A stretch of DNA of 64,000 bases, from positions 930,001 to 994,000 of the forward strand of contig CP188828.1 in the NCBI GenBank assembly GCA_050110875.1, read 5' to 3'. This DNA comes from Methyloligella sp050110875 (lineage in GTDB: Bacteria > Pseudomonadota > Alphaproteobacteria > Rhizobiales > Methyloligellaceae). How positions within the stretch are numbered: position 1 is the stretch's first letter; the number at the start of each line of letters is the position of its first letter. Made by a program: the position numbers and the translations under genes. Positions 33,203 through 41,399 of the stretch are shown here, in pieces. Below the pieces are notes generated by a model, which saw only the letters and a program-made list of their open reading frames with translations, did not search any database and was not told the origin of the DNA.

Positions 33203-33943
33203 TCATGCCGCTTTGGCGCGGGCGCGCTGCGCCAGATTGACCAGGGCCTTGTGCACGTCCTCCGGGACCTTTGCGGGCTCATCGAAGGGAAGCCGGATGA
33301 TCTTCGCGCCGCATTGCAGGTCGCACCCTTCGGAATCGCAGGAAACCATGCGCCAATGGCCCGGCTCCGCCCCCAGAAGCTGGGTCGCGTAAAGCTCGAT
33401 GGCGTCGGCATGATCCTCGTTCATATGGGCGATCATCCCCTCCTCCGCCTCGAACAGAGGCTTGAGATTGCTGATATCTGTCAGCAGCTCCTCGGGGGCA
33501 AAGTCGAGGATGCGTCCGAAGCCGCCGATATAATGGGCGCCTTCCGGCTTCAGCCGCCAGAATCCGAAATCGTTGAAGCCCGCGTAACCGGCGGAGGATT
33601 GATGGCGAGCGACGAAGCGCCTGGCGACGGCCTCGTCGTCCACCGGCTCGGCTTTGCCGTGCACCGAGACGCGCGCGCCTTCCAGCGGATTGCCCAGCCC
33701 ATCGGTGCCGTCGACGAGAATGGAGGCGCGCGGGTTCGCCACCAGGTTCTTGGTGTGGCGCGCCAGGGTCGAGATCAGGAAGGTCGGGCACCCTGCGGCA
33801 TCGGTCGCCAAGGTTACGAGGGAGGCGTATGGGCCGCCGGTCTCCGAATCAAGTGTTGCCAGCGCTCCCTTCAAGGCGCGGCGGAGAAGTGAACGGGCAT
33901 CGGCGGCGAGTTCGGCTCGGCTCGGATTATCCTCAGTTGACAT
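33203..33943 (-). CDS. HugZ-like pyridoxamine-5'-phosphate-oxidase-fold protein with DUF2470 domain
   Basis: 246 aa. N-terminal split-barrel FMN-binding-like domain (about residues 10-150: LLRRALKGALATLD, YASLVTLATD, LARHTKNLVANPRASILV) and a C-terminal DUF2470 domain containing HMNEDHADAIELYA. This arrangement is that of HugZ-type proteins, some of which bind and degrade heme; the histidines in the HMNEDH segment are candidate heme ligands. The ATG at 33943 is preferred to a GTG five codons upstream. It is divergent from chvI. Heme use is an inference from family and not from context, since no heme uptake genes are adjacent. Confidence 0.82.
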   Translation of the reverse strand: MSTEDNPSRAELAADARSLLRRALKGALATLDSETGGPYASLVTLATDAAGCPTFLISTLARHTKNLVANPRASILVDGTDGLGNPLEGARVSVHGKAEPVDDEAVARRFVARHQSSAGYAGFNDFGFWRLKPEGAHYIGGFGRILDFAPEELLTDISNLKPLFEAEEGMIAHMNEDHADAIELYATQLLGAEPGHWRMVSCDSEGCDLQCGAKIIRLPFDEPAKVPEDVHKALVNLAQRARAKAA

Positions 33944-34095
33944 ATTTACTTGTACCACAATGATCTATATTGATTTCTCACAACTTGGCGGCGCTGAGCG
34001 CGCCCCTATGCTGCCATAATTAAGAGCAGCCTTGCGCCCCACATTCCTACTCACTGAAACGCTCAAGATGGGCGGAAGCCCTAAAGGCTATCTCA

Positions 34096-34791
34096 ATGCC
34101 AACAATCGCACTTGTTGACGACGACCGGAACATCCTGACGTCCTTGCGGATGGTACTCGAGGCGGAGGGGTATAAGACGCAGACTTACAATGACGGCGCA
34201 AGTGCGCTGGACGGTCTGTCGGAAAATCCACCGGACCTTGCTATCCTCGATATCAAGATGCCGCGCATGGACGGCATGGAGCTGCTGCGGCGCCTACGCC
34301 AGCGGAGCGAGCTTCCGGTGATCTTCCTCACCTCCAAGGACGAGGAGATCGATGAGTTGTTCGGGCTCAAGATGGGCGCCGACGACTTCATCCGGAAGCC
34401 CTTCCCCCAGCGGCTGCTGGTGGAGCGGGTGAAAGCCGTGCTGCGCCGCGCCGCGCCGCGCGACAGCGCAAGCTTCGCCGAAGACAAATCCAAGGTGCTG
34501 GAACGCGGCAAGCTCCGCATGGACCCGGAGCGGCATACTTGCGTCTGGGACGACCATCCGGTGACGCTGACGGTGACGGAGTTCCTGATCCTGCAGAGCC
34601 TCGCTCAGCGCCCCGGCGTGGTGAAAAGCCGCGATGCGCTGATGGATGCGGCCTATGACGACCAGGTCTATGTCGACGACCGGACCATCGACAGTCACAT
34701 CAAGCGCTTGCGCAAAAAATTCAAAGCGGTGGACACAGATTTCGACGTGATCGAAACGCTTTACGGCGTAGGATACCGCTTCAAAGAATGA
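34096..34791 (+). CDS. chvI: ChvI-type response regulator
   Basis: 231 aa OmpR-family response regulator. Receiver domain residues 1-120 with phospho-acceptor Asp52 (AILDIKMPRMDG), acidic pocket DDD at 8-10 and the conserved Lys in RKPFP; C-terminal winged helix DNA-binding domain ending VYVDDRTIDSHIKRLRKKFKAVD and YGVGYRF. ChvI/ChvG of rhizobia and Agrobacterium respond to acidity and envelope stress and control exopolysaccharide, motility and carbon genes. Sixteen bp upstream of chvG, with which it forms an operon. Identity is supported by the downstream hprK-EIIA-HPr order typical for this locus. Confidence 0.95.
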   Translation: MPTIALVDDDRNILTSLRMVLEAEGYKTQTYNDGASALDGLSENPPDLAILDIKMPRMDGMELLRRLRQRSELPVIFLTSKDEEIDELFGLKMGADDFIRKPFPQRLLVERVKAVLRRAAPRDSASFAEDKSKVLERGKLRMDPERHTCVWDDHPVTLTVTEFLILQSLAQRPGVVKSRDALMDAAYDDQVYVDDRTIDSHIKRLRKKFKAVDTDFDVIETLYGVGYRFKE

Positions 34792-34807
34792 AGCTTGAAG
34801 GAGCGCG

Positions 34808-36625
34808 ATGACCGCCGAGGCCGACAGGTCCTGGCCCGAGGCCGAATCTCAAGGCCGGGTGCGACGATGGCTTACGGCGCTCGCCGGCAAGGCCCGCCAG
34901 GGCTGGCGCTGGATGCGAGGCTTGCCGCTGCTGCGCTACGGCTTCCCGAGCCTGACCCGCCGGATCGTGGTGCTGAACCTGATCGGGCTGGCGATTCTTG
35001 TCTCCGGCATTCTCTATCTCAATCAGTTTCGCGCCGGTCTGATCGATGCCCGGGTGCAGAGCCTCTTGACCCAGGGCGAAATCATCGCCGGCGCCCTCGC
35101 GGCGTCCGCCGGTATCGATACCGACCAGGTTCAGCTCGACCCGGAGCGGCTTTTGGAGCTGGAATCGGGACAGGCGAGCAATCTGGACGACGAGGCGCTG
35201 AGCGGCCCCTTGGAATTCACCATCGATCCGGAGCGCGCGGCCCCGATCCTAAGACGTCTGGTGAAGCCGACGGGCTCCCGCGCGCGCATCTATAACCGGG
35301 ACGGCGCGCTGATCCTCGATTCCGACATGTTCTACAGCCGCGGCCAGGTGCTGCGCTACGACCTGCCGCCGCCGAGCGCCGAGGAGCCCGATGCGCTCAC
35401 CTCGTTCTGGCGGGCGGTGAAAACGCGGCTCAGGCAATACGATCTGCCTCTCTACGAGGAGATCGGCGGCGATAACGGCAAGGCCTATCCGGAAGTCGCC
35501 GCCGCGCTGGCCGGGACGCCGGTGCCGATCGTGCGGGTGAACGACAAGGGCGAGCTCGTCGTCTCCGTCGCCGTGCCGGTGCAGCGCATGCGCGCCGTGC
35601 TCGGCGTGCTGCTGCTCTCCACGCGGGGCGGCGATATCGACAATATCGTCGCCGCGGAGCGCTGGGGCATCGTGCGGGTATCGCTGTTCGCCGCGGCGGT
35701 GACCGTGATCTTGTCCATCATTCTCGCCAACACCATCGCCGGTCCGGTGCAGCGGCTTGCCGCGGCGGCGGAGCGGGTGCGCCACAGCGTGAAGGCGCGG
35801 GCGCAGATTCCCGACTTCACCAGCCGGCGCGACGAGATCGGCCATCTCTCCGGCACCCTGCGGGACATGACCCAGGCGCTCTACAAGCGGATCGACGCCA
35901 TCGAGAACTTCGCCGCCGACGTGGCCCACGAGCTGAAGAATCCGCTGACGTCCCTGCGCTCGGCCACGGAGACCCTGCCCCTCGCCAAGACGGAAGAGGA
36001 GCGGGAGCGGCTGCAGGAAATCATCCAGCACGATGTGCGGCGCCTGGACCGGCTGATCAGCGACATCTCCGATGCCTCCCGTCTCGATGCGGAGCTGGCG
36101 CGCGAGGATCTCATCGATGTCGATATGGCGGAGCTGCTGCGGACCACGGTCTCGCTGTTCAACGATATCCACCGGGACGACATACCGGAGGTGGTGCTGA
36201 ACATCGCCTATAGCCCCGGCACGGATCCCTACGTGGTGGAAGGCCACGACAGCCGTCTGAGCCAGGTGATCGTGAACCTGCTGGAGAACGCGATCTCCTT
36301 CTCGCCGGCGGACGGACAGGTTCGGGTCTTCACCAAGCGGCAGGATAAAACGATCGAGATCGCCATCGAGGATGAGGGGCCGGGCATTCCGGAGGAGAAT
36401 CTCGAGCGCGTGTTCGAGCGTTTCTACACCGACCGGCCGGAGCAGTATTTCGGGCAGAATTCCGGGCTCGGCCTCAATATCTCGCGGCAGATCATCCAGG
36501 CCCATGGGGGTAAGATCTGGGCGGAGAACCGTCCCCTGAGCTGGCGCGATCAGGCCGACCCGAAAAGCGAGCGCACAAGCGGCGGGGCGCGCTTCGTGAT
36601 TCAACTGCCCGCAGCCAGCGATTAG
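34808..36625 (+). CDS. chvG: ChvG-type sensor histidine kinase
   Basis: 605 aa inner-membrane kinase. Cytoplasmic N-terminus, TM1 at about residues 52-72 (RRIVVLNLIGLAILVSGILYL), a periplasmic sensing domain of about 210 residues, TM2 at about 290-312, a HAMP segment, the H-box FAADVAHELKNPLTSLRSATETLP with phospho-acceptor His374, and an HATPase_c domain with N-box NLLENAISFSP, G1 DEGPGIPEENL and G2 NSGLGLNISRQI. Partner of ChvI immediately upstream. In rhizobia, the periplasmic repressor ExoR restrains ChvG; exoR is not in this window. Standard length. Confidence 0.95.
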   Translation: MTAEADRSWPEAESQGRVRRWLTALAGKARQGWRWMRGLPLLRYGFPSLTRRIVVLNLIGLAILVSGILYLNQFRAGLIDARVQSLLTQGEIIAGALAASAGIDTDQVQLDPERLLELESGQASNLDDEALSGPLEFTIDPERAAPILRRLVKPTGSRARIYNRDGALILDSDMFYSRGQVLRYDLPPPSAEEPDALTSFWRAVKTRLRQYDLPLYEEIGGDNGKAYPEVAAALAGTPVPIVRVNDKGELVVSVAVPVQRMRAVLGVLLLSTRGGDIDNIVAAERWGIVRVSLFAAAVTVILSIILANTIAGPVQRLAAAAERVRHSVKARAQIPDFTSRRDEIGHLSGTLRDMTQALYKRIDAIENFAADVAHELKNPLTSLRSATETLPLAKTEEERERLQEIIQHDVRRLDRLISDISDASRLDAELAREDLIDVDMAELLRTTVSLFNDIHRDDIPEVVLNIAYSPGTDPYVVEGHDSRLSQVIVNLLENAISFSPADGQVRVFTKRQDKTIEIAIEDEGPGIPEENLERVFERFYTDRPEQYFGQNSGLGLNISRQIIQAHGGKIWAENRPLSWRDQADPKSERTSGGARFVIQLPAASD

Positions 36626-36685
36626 CCTTCAATACGCGTAGAGGATTACTTTGATCGTGCAGACGAATCGAGGCATGGCGGGCTG

Positions 36686-37147
36686 ATGCACGGCGATTTG
36701 TTGCATGGGACTTGCGTCGCCTTCGGACCCTATGGGGTGCTGCTGCGCGGACGCTCCGGCGCGGGCAAATCGGATCTCGCGCTGCGCTGCCTGGCGCTGC
36801 ACGATGCCGCGTATCCGCCGATGCTCGTCGCCGACGATCAGGTGCGGGTGGCCCCGGGCGAGGACGGCACGGTGATCGCCGGGCCGCCGGAGCGGCTTGC
36901 TGGCAAGATGGAGGTGCGGGGACTGGGCATCGTGGAAATGCCCTTTCTGCCGCAGGCCCGGCTGATGCTGATCTGCGATCTGGTTCCGCAAGAGGAGGTG
37001 CCGCGCATGCTACCCGAAAACCCGCAAACCACATCGGTGGCCGGGACACCGCTGCCCATCATCAAGCTCGCAGCCTTCCAGGCTTCCTCGGCGCTGAAGG
37101 TGAAGCTCGCCGTCCTGGCCGCCTCCGATTCGCGCGTAGAGCGTTAG
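36686..37147 (+). CDS. hprK: HPr kinase/phosphorylase, short alphaproteobacterial form
   Basis: 153 aa, corresponding only to the C-terminal catalytic half of Gram-positive HprK, as is normal in alphaproteobacteria. Walker A LRGRSGAGKSDLALRCL (residues 20-36), the ADDQVRV segment, and the ARPG-type signature region GLGIVEMPF followed by LVPQE are visible. It phosphorylates and dephosphorylates the regulatory serine of HPr, encoded 486 bp downstream. It lies 60 bp after chvG and 76 bp before the EIIA gene, within the same cluster, linking the ChvG/ChvI system to PTS-type regulation. Confidence 0.92.
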   Translation: MHGDLLHGTCVAFGPYGVLLRGRSGAGKSDLALRCLALHDAAYPPMLVADDQVRVAPGEDGTVIAGPPERLAGKMEVRGLGIVEMPFLPQARLMLICDLVPQEEVPRMLPENPQTTSVAGTPLPIIKLAAFQASSALKVKLAVLAASDSRVER

Positions 37148-37223
37148 GAAGCCACTTGCACACGCGTCCTCAGCCAACAAAGATAGCGCCCTTCGAGCCG
37201 GGGGCGGACGGAGATGGGGGAGC

Positions 37224-37625
37224 ATGATCGGCGTCGTGATCGTCACACATGGGAAGCTGGCCGATGAGTTCCGCGCCGCGCTGGAGCATGTCGTCGGGCC
37301 GCAGGAACAGCTGGAGACCATCTGCATCGGGCCGGAGGACGATCTCGATCGCCGCCGGGACGAGATGCTGAAAATCCTCACCCGGGTCGATTCCGGCTCG
37401 GGCGTGATCGTGCTGACCGATATGTTCGGCGGGTCGCCGTCCAATCTCGCGATCTCCGCCATGGAGCGGAAGAATGTCGAGGTGATCGCCGGGGTGAACC
37501 TGCCGATGCTGGTGAAGCTGGCGAGCGTGCGCGGCGAGTGCGGTCTGGAGGAGGCCGTGCTCCAGGCGCAGGAGGCAGGCCGCAAATATATCAGCGTCGC
37601 CAGCCAAATCTTGGCTGCGGACTGA
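37224..37625 (+). CDS. PTS EIIA component, mannose (ManX) family
   Basis: 133 aa single-domain EIIA. The phosphorylated histidine is His9 in IGVVIVTHGKLADEF, and the TDMFGGSPSNLA segment with its following helix is characteristic of EIIA-Man. It receives phosphate from HPr. No EIIB, EIIC or EIID gene is adjacent, so as in other Rhizobiales it is a regulatory phospho-acceptor rather than part of a sugar transporter. Located between hprK and the HPr gene; 7 bp separate it from the latter. Confidence 0.95.
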   Translation: MIGVVIVTHGKLADEFRAALEHVVGPQEQLETICIGPEDDLDRRRDEMLKILTRVDSGSGVIVLTDMFGGSPSNLAISAMERKNVEVIAGVNLPMLVKLASVRGECGLEEAVLQAQEAGRKYISVASQILAAD

Positions 37626-37632
37626 GCCTCCC

Positions 37633-37938
37633 TTGAGAAGCGTTCGAGATATCAAGAAGCGCGGGCGGCTCTATACGGCCGAGGTGCTGATCCCCAACAA
37701 GAAGGGACTGCATGCCCGAGCCTCGGCCCAATTCGTGCGCACGGCCTCCAAATATCCTTGCGAGGTGCGGGTCAGCCGCGAAGGGCACACGGTCGGCGGC
37801 ACCTCCATCATGGGGCTGATGATGCTGGGCGCTGCGCAAGGCCAGACCGTGCTGCTGGAAGCCGAAGGCGAGCAAGCCCGCGAGGCGATGAACGCGCTGA
37901 TCGATCTCATCGAGGACAAGTTCGGTGAAGGGGAGTAG
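37633..37938 (+). CDS. ptsH: Phosphocarrier protein HPr
   Basis: 101 aa from a TTG; the core begins at about residue 15. The enzyme I-dependent site is His27 in KKGLHARASAQFV and the HprK-dependent site is Ser58 in GGTSIMGLMMLGA, so both regulatory phosphorylations are possible. The length is slightly above the usual because of a charged N-terminal extension; this could be shorter if a later start is used, but no ATG or GTG with a ribosome site precedes the core. It is the last gene of the chvI-chvG-hprK-EIIA-ptsH cluster. Enzyme I is not encoded in the window. Confidence 0.93.
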   Translation: MRSVRDIKKRGRLYTAEVLIPNKKGLHARASAQFVRTASKYPCEVRVSREGHTVGGTSIMGLMMLGAAQGQTVLLEAEGEQAREAMNALIDLIEDKFGEGE

Positions 37939-37970
37939 CGGCTAGACCGCCTCGCCCCGCCTACCCCACG

Positions 37971-38064
37971 TCATCCTGAGGCGCTCGCGTAGCGGCCACC
38001 TCTGGGTGACGGCTTCGGAGCGGTGACGAAACGATTGTCCCGTCATACCGGCGAACGCCGGTAT
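37971..38064. repeat. Interspersed repeat fragments downstream of ptsH
   Basis: TCATCCTGAGGCGCTCGCG at 37971 is a partial copy of the element at 29599. ATACCGGCG-AA-CGCCGGTAT at 38045-38064 is a perfect 9-bp palindrome inside the common rhizobial repeat type CGTCATACCGGCG...CCGGTATCCAG. Together they fill most of the 199-bp spacer between ptsH and the convergent VIT1-family gene. Confidence 0.65.
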
Positions 38065-38137
38065 CCAGCCCCGCACACTGTGTTTGCCGATGGATTTCGG
38101 CTTACACCGAAAACGACGGCTCCAGCGGTGTGAACCG

Positions 38138-38875
38138 CTATATCGTCGTCCCCACCAGGCCGCCGATGGCATAGGTGATCGCCATGGCAAGCGCACCCCA
38201 GAAGGTCACGCGCAGAACAGGCTTCAGGATCCCTGCACCGCCTGCCATGGCCCCGAGAAAGCCGAGACCGGCGAGAGCGACCAAGGTGCCGAGGGCGACG
38301 GTGATCGCGATATAGCCCTCCGGCGTCAGCAGCACGAGAAGCAGCGGCGGCAGAGCGCCGGCGGTGAAGGTCGCCGCGGAGGTCAGCGCCGCCTGGATGG
38401 GCCGAGCCGTGGTGATCTCGGAGATGCCGAGCTCGTCGCGGGCATGGGCCTCCAACGCATCCTTCGCCATAAGCTGCTTCGCGACCTCGTGGGCAAGCTT
38501 CGGCTCGACGCCGCGCCCGACATAGATCTCGGCGAGCTCTTCGGTCTCCGCTTCGGGCATCTCGGCAAGCTCCCGGCGCTCGCGGTTCAGATCCGCCGTT
38601 TCCGTATCGGATTGAGAGCTGACGGAGACATATTCGCCGGCGGCCATGGACATGGCGCCCGCGACCATGGCGGCCACGCCGGCAAGCAAGACGGTCTCCT
38701 TGCCGGAGGAAGCGCCGGCTACGCCGAGGATCACGCTGGCGGTGGAGATAATACCGTCATTGGCGCCGAGGACGGCAGCTCTCAGCCAGCCGATCCGATG
38801 CACGAGATGGCTCTCCCAATGGGTTTGGCGAATCTCCCTGCCCTGCTTATGGGGATCGATCTCGGTCGAGGTCAT
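38138..38875 (-). CDS. VIT1/CCC1 family transporter (iron/manganese)
   Basis: 245 aa inner-membrane protein of the VIT1/CCC1 (DUF125) family. Hallmarks: the first-helix segment WLRAAVLGANDGIISTASVILGVAGA, the second helix ending AGAMSMAAGEYVSVSSQSDTE, a cytoplasmic charged region of about 70 residues (ERRELAEMPEAETEELAEIY) that in plant VIT1 binds metal, and three C-terminal helices. The family exports or sequesters Fe2+ or Mn2+. GGGAG precedes the ATG at 38875; a longer frame upstream is not family-like. Convergent with ptsH and divergent from the glyoxalase-like gene; not in an operon. Confidence 0.9.
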   Translation of the reverse strand: MTSTEIDPHKQGREIRQTHWESHLVHRIGWLRAAVLGANDGIISTASVILGVAGASSGKETVLLAGVAAMVAGAMSMAAGEYVSVSSQSDTETADLNRERRELAEMPEAETEELAEIYVGRGVEPKLAHEVAKQLMAKDALEAHARDELGISEITTARPIQAALTSAATFTAGALPPLLLVLLTPEGYIAITVALGTLVALAGLGFLGAMAGGAGILKPVLRVTFWGALAMAITYAIGGLVGTTI

Positions 38876-39112
38876 GCCGCAGCTCCCGGGTTTTGGTGAG
38901 ATGGGACCATACTCCGAAAACGATTGTGCATGGAAAACGCACGGCATATTTTATTCGAAAGGCCGGTGCAGCCTGCCGCTCGCGCTCTCTTTCGAGAGTA
39001 CGGTGAATGCATCCGTTCTCTTCAGCTTTCGCACGATCCTCATCGAGACGGCGATCGCGTCAGCAATGCGAGCTCTGACCCAATATCGCCCGAGAAGGAG
39101 GATTGTTGCACG

Positions 39113-39649
39113 ATGGCTGACTTTACCGACGCCAAAGCCATGGCCAAGCGCCTGCGCGCGGCTCTCGCCGACCGGCAGATCGACCTCACCCATAGCGAAA
39201 CCCTGGAGATCGTCGCCCGGCAGTTCGGAGTCGACGATTGGAACGTGCTCGCCGCCAAGATCGGCGAGACCAAGTCCGACGGAATCCGCTTCACCGAGAC
39301 GTGTCCCGTTCTGCGGATTTTCGACGAGGACAAGGCGCTCGAGTTCTATCTCGGCTTTCTCGGCTTCACCCTGGATTGGGAGCACCGCTTCAGCCACGAT
39401 CTCCCGCTCTATGCGCAGGTCTCCCGTGCGGGGCTTACGATCCACCTGTCGGGGCATCACGGCGACGGCACGCCGGGCTCGGCCGTATTCGTCCGGATGC
39501 GTGGCGTCCGGGCCTTCCAGTCGGAGCTCATCGCGAAGAACTACAAGCATAACCGGCCGGGGCTGGAAGAGGCGCCTTGGGGTCTCGTCACCTCGGTGAC
39601 CGATCCGTTCAACAACCGCATCCATTTCTGCGAGCAGCCGGCGGAGTAG
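39113..39649 (+). CDS. Glyoxalase-superfamily (VOC) protein with N-terminal helical domain
   Basis: 178 aa. The first 60 residues form a helical domain (DAKAMAKRLRAALADRQIDLTHSETLEIVARQFGVDDWNVLAAKI), a unit often found ahead of bleomycin-resistance-type VOC domains. The VOC domain follows (ETCPVLRIFDEDKALEFYLGFLGFTLDWEHRF, LTIHLSGHHGDGTPGSAVFVRM, VTDPFNNRIHFCE). A metal ligand pattern His..Glu is plausible, but the substrate is unknown; such proteins often confer resistance by binding small molecules or act as dioxygenases or isomerases. AAGGAGG lies upstream of the ATG at 39113. Stands alone. Confidence 0.83.
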   Translation: MADFTDAKAMAKRLRAALADRQIDLTHSETLEIVARQFGVDDWNVLAAKIGETKSDGIRFTETCPVLRIFDEDKALEFYLGFLGFTLDWEHRFSHDLPLYAQVSRAGLTIHLSGHHGDGTPGSAVFVRMRGVRAFQSELIAKNYKHNRPGLEEAPWGLVTSVTDPFNNRIHFCEQPAE

Positions 39650-39672
39650 CGGTCTGCCTCTCGCTATTCGTC

Positions 39673-39752
39673 ATTGCCGGGCTTGACCCGGCAATCTAGG
39701 GCCGCTCGCGCCGAACTCTGCCGCTCTGGACCCCCGGGGCAAGCCCGGGGGT
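39673..39752. repeat. Paired palindromes of a rhizobial intergenic repeat upstream of ahcY
   Basis: ATTGCCGG-GCTTGAC-CCGGCAAT at 39673-39695 and ACCCCCGGG-GCAAG-CCCGGGGGT at 39730-39752 are two perfect palindromes, 8 and 9 bp, at opposite ends of one element of about 85 bp. It starts 20 bp after the glyoxalase-like gene's stop. Confidence 0.7.
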
Positions 39753-39821
39753 GACGTTACAGAATGGGTTAAGGGCCGACAATTTGCCCCAATTGGCCCC
39801 TAGCGCGAGGCGCCGAGAACG

Positions 39822-39845
39822 GATATATAAGGACTTCTTTATATC
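39822..39845 (+). promoter_or_regulatory. AT-rich hairpin in the ahcY upstream region
   Basis: GATATA(T)AAG pairs with CTTTATATC (nine pairs, one bulged T) around GACTT, 60 bp before the ahcY ATG. It is the only AT-rich segment in the spacer and could be a promoter region or a leader hairpin. It does not match the SAH or SAM riboswitch consensus that I know. Confidence 0.3.
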
Positions 39846-39905
39846 TTTATCGGACGCAACCGGTCGCGAGACCCATCATCAAGTGCAATGAGTGGACGCC
39901 GCCAG

Positions 39906-41294
39906 ATGAATTATCACGTCAAAGACATCGAGCTCGCCGATTGGGGCCGCAAGGAAATCGCCATCGCCGAGACGGAAATGCCCGGCCTGATGGCGGTGCG
40001 CGAGGAATATGGCGCAGCCCAGCCCCTGAAAGGCGCGCGCATCGCCGGCTGCCTGCATATGACCATCCAGACGGCCGTGCTGATCGAAACCCTGAAAGCG
40101 CTCGGCGCCGATGTGCGCTGGGCGTCGTGCAACATCTTCTCCACCCAGGACCATGCCGCCGCGGCGATCGCGGCGGGCGGAACCCCGGTCTTCGCCTATA
40201 AGGGCGAGACGCTGGAGGAATATTGGGACTATGTCGACCGCACCCTGGAATGGCCGGGCGGCGAGACCTGCAATCTGATCCTCGACGACGGCGGCGACGC
40301 CACGCTGATGGTGATCCTCGGCGCACAGGCCGAGCAGGATCCCTCCTTGCTGTCGGATCCGCAGAATGACGAGGAGCGGGTCCTCTACGAGACCATCAAG
40401 AAGCGGCTGGAAAAGGAGCCGGGCTTCTATTCCAAGGTGCGCGGCAACATGAAGGGCGTCTCGGAGGAGACCACCACCGGCGTGCATCGTCTTTACGACA
40501 TGCAGAAGGCGGGCACGCTCCCCTTCCCGGCGATCAACGTGAACGACAGCGTCACCAAGTCGAAATTCGACAATCTCTACGGCTGCCGCGAGAGCCTGGT
40601 GGATGGCGTGAAGCGCGCCACCGACGTGATGCTCGCCGGCAAGATCGCCGTGGTCTGCGGCTATGGCGATGTGGGCAAGGGCTGCGCGGAATCCCTGCGC
40701 GGCCAAGGCGCCCGCGTGACGGTGACCGAGATCGACCCGATCTGCGCGCTGCAGGCTTCCATGGAGGGCTACGAGGTCGCGACCATGGAGGATGTGGTCG
40801 AGAAGGGCGACATCTTCGTCACCGCGACCGGCAATGCCGACGTGATCACCACCGACCATATGCGCCAGATGAAGGACCGGGCCATCGTCTGCAATATCGG
40901 CCATTTCGACTCCGAGATTCAGGTCTCGGGCCTCAGGAACTACAAGTGGCACAACGTGAAGCCGCAGGTGGACGAGATCGAATTTCCCGACGGCAAGCGG
41001 ATCATCCTGCTGGCGGAGGGACGCCTGGTGAATCTCGGCTGCGCCACGGGCCATCCGAGCTTCGTGATGAGCGCCTCCTTCACCAACCAGGTGCTGGCGC
41101 AGATCGAGCTTTGGCAGAACAACGAGAAATACGAGAACAAGGTCTATGTGCTGCCGAAACCGCTGGACGAGAAGGTGGCGGCGCTGCATCTCGGCCGGCT
41201 GGGCGCCAAGCTCACCAAGCTGACCGAGAAACAAGCCAAGTATATCGGCGTGCCCCAGGAGGGGCCGTACAAGCCCGAGCACTACCGCTACTAG
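39906..41294 (+). CDS. ahcY: S-adenosylhomocysteinase
   Basis: 462 aa NAD-dependent hydrolase converting S-adenosylhomocysteine to adenosine and homocysteine, central to the methyl cycle. Visible signatures: N-terminal VKDIELADWGRKEI, SCNIFSTQDHAAAAIA, the substrate-site TTTGVHRLYDM and NDSVTKSKFDN (catalytic Lys and Asp), NAD-binding GKIAVVCGYGDVGKGCAES, and C-terminal KPEHYRY. The ATG at 39906 begins the conserved N-terminus; an in-frame ATG at 39888 adds six residues. Adjacency to the hprK/ptsH cluster is typical in Rhizobiales. A 14-bp hairpin follows the stop. Confidence 0.97.
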   Translation: MNYHVKDIELADWGRKEIAIAETEMPGLMAVREEYGAAQPLKGARIAGCLHMTIQTAVLIETLKALGADVRWASCNIFSTQDHAAAAIAAGGTPVFAYKGETLEEYWDYVDRTLEWPGGETCNLILDDGGDATLMVILGAQAEQDPSLLSDPQNDEERVLYETIKKRLEKEPGFYSKVRGNMKGVSEETTTGVHRLYDMQKAGTLPFPAINVNDSVTKSKFDNLYGCRESLVDGVKRATDVMLAGKIAVVCGYGDVGKGCAESLRGQGARVTVTEIDPICALQASMEGYEVATMEDVVEKGDIFVTATGNADVITTDHMRQMKDRAIVCNIGHFDSEIQVSGLRNYKWHNVKPQVDEIEFPDGKRIILLAEGRLVNLGCATGHPSFVMSASFTNQVLAQIELWQNNEKYENKVYVLPKPLDEKVAALHLGRLGAKLTKLTEKQAKYIGVPQEGPYKPEHYRY

Positions 41295-41316
41295 GGCTTT
41301 CATTACCCACAGGCCT

Positions 41317-41356
41317 ATTCGCCCATGCACGCTCCTTGTGGTGTGCGTGGGCGAAT
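41317..41356 (+). terminator. Stem-loop after ahcY, possible terminator
   Basis: ATTCGCCCATGCAC pairs with GTGCGTGGGCGAAT (14 bp with one T-G pair) around a 12-nt loop, 22 bp after the ahcY stop. There is no T-tract, so Rho-independent termination is likely weak; it separates ahcY from the outer membrane protein gene. Confidence 0.5.
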
Positions 41357-41399
41357 CGTCCCAAACTCGCCTCTTCGGATCGCCGTTGGGGGCTGAGGC

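Noticed and set aside
39760..39905. SAH or SAM riboswitch in front of ahcY
   Set aside because: Only one AT-rich hairpin is present; the conserved cores of the SAH and SAM-II aptamers that I know are not visible.
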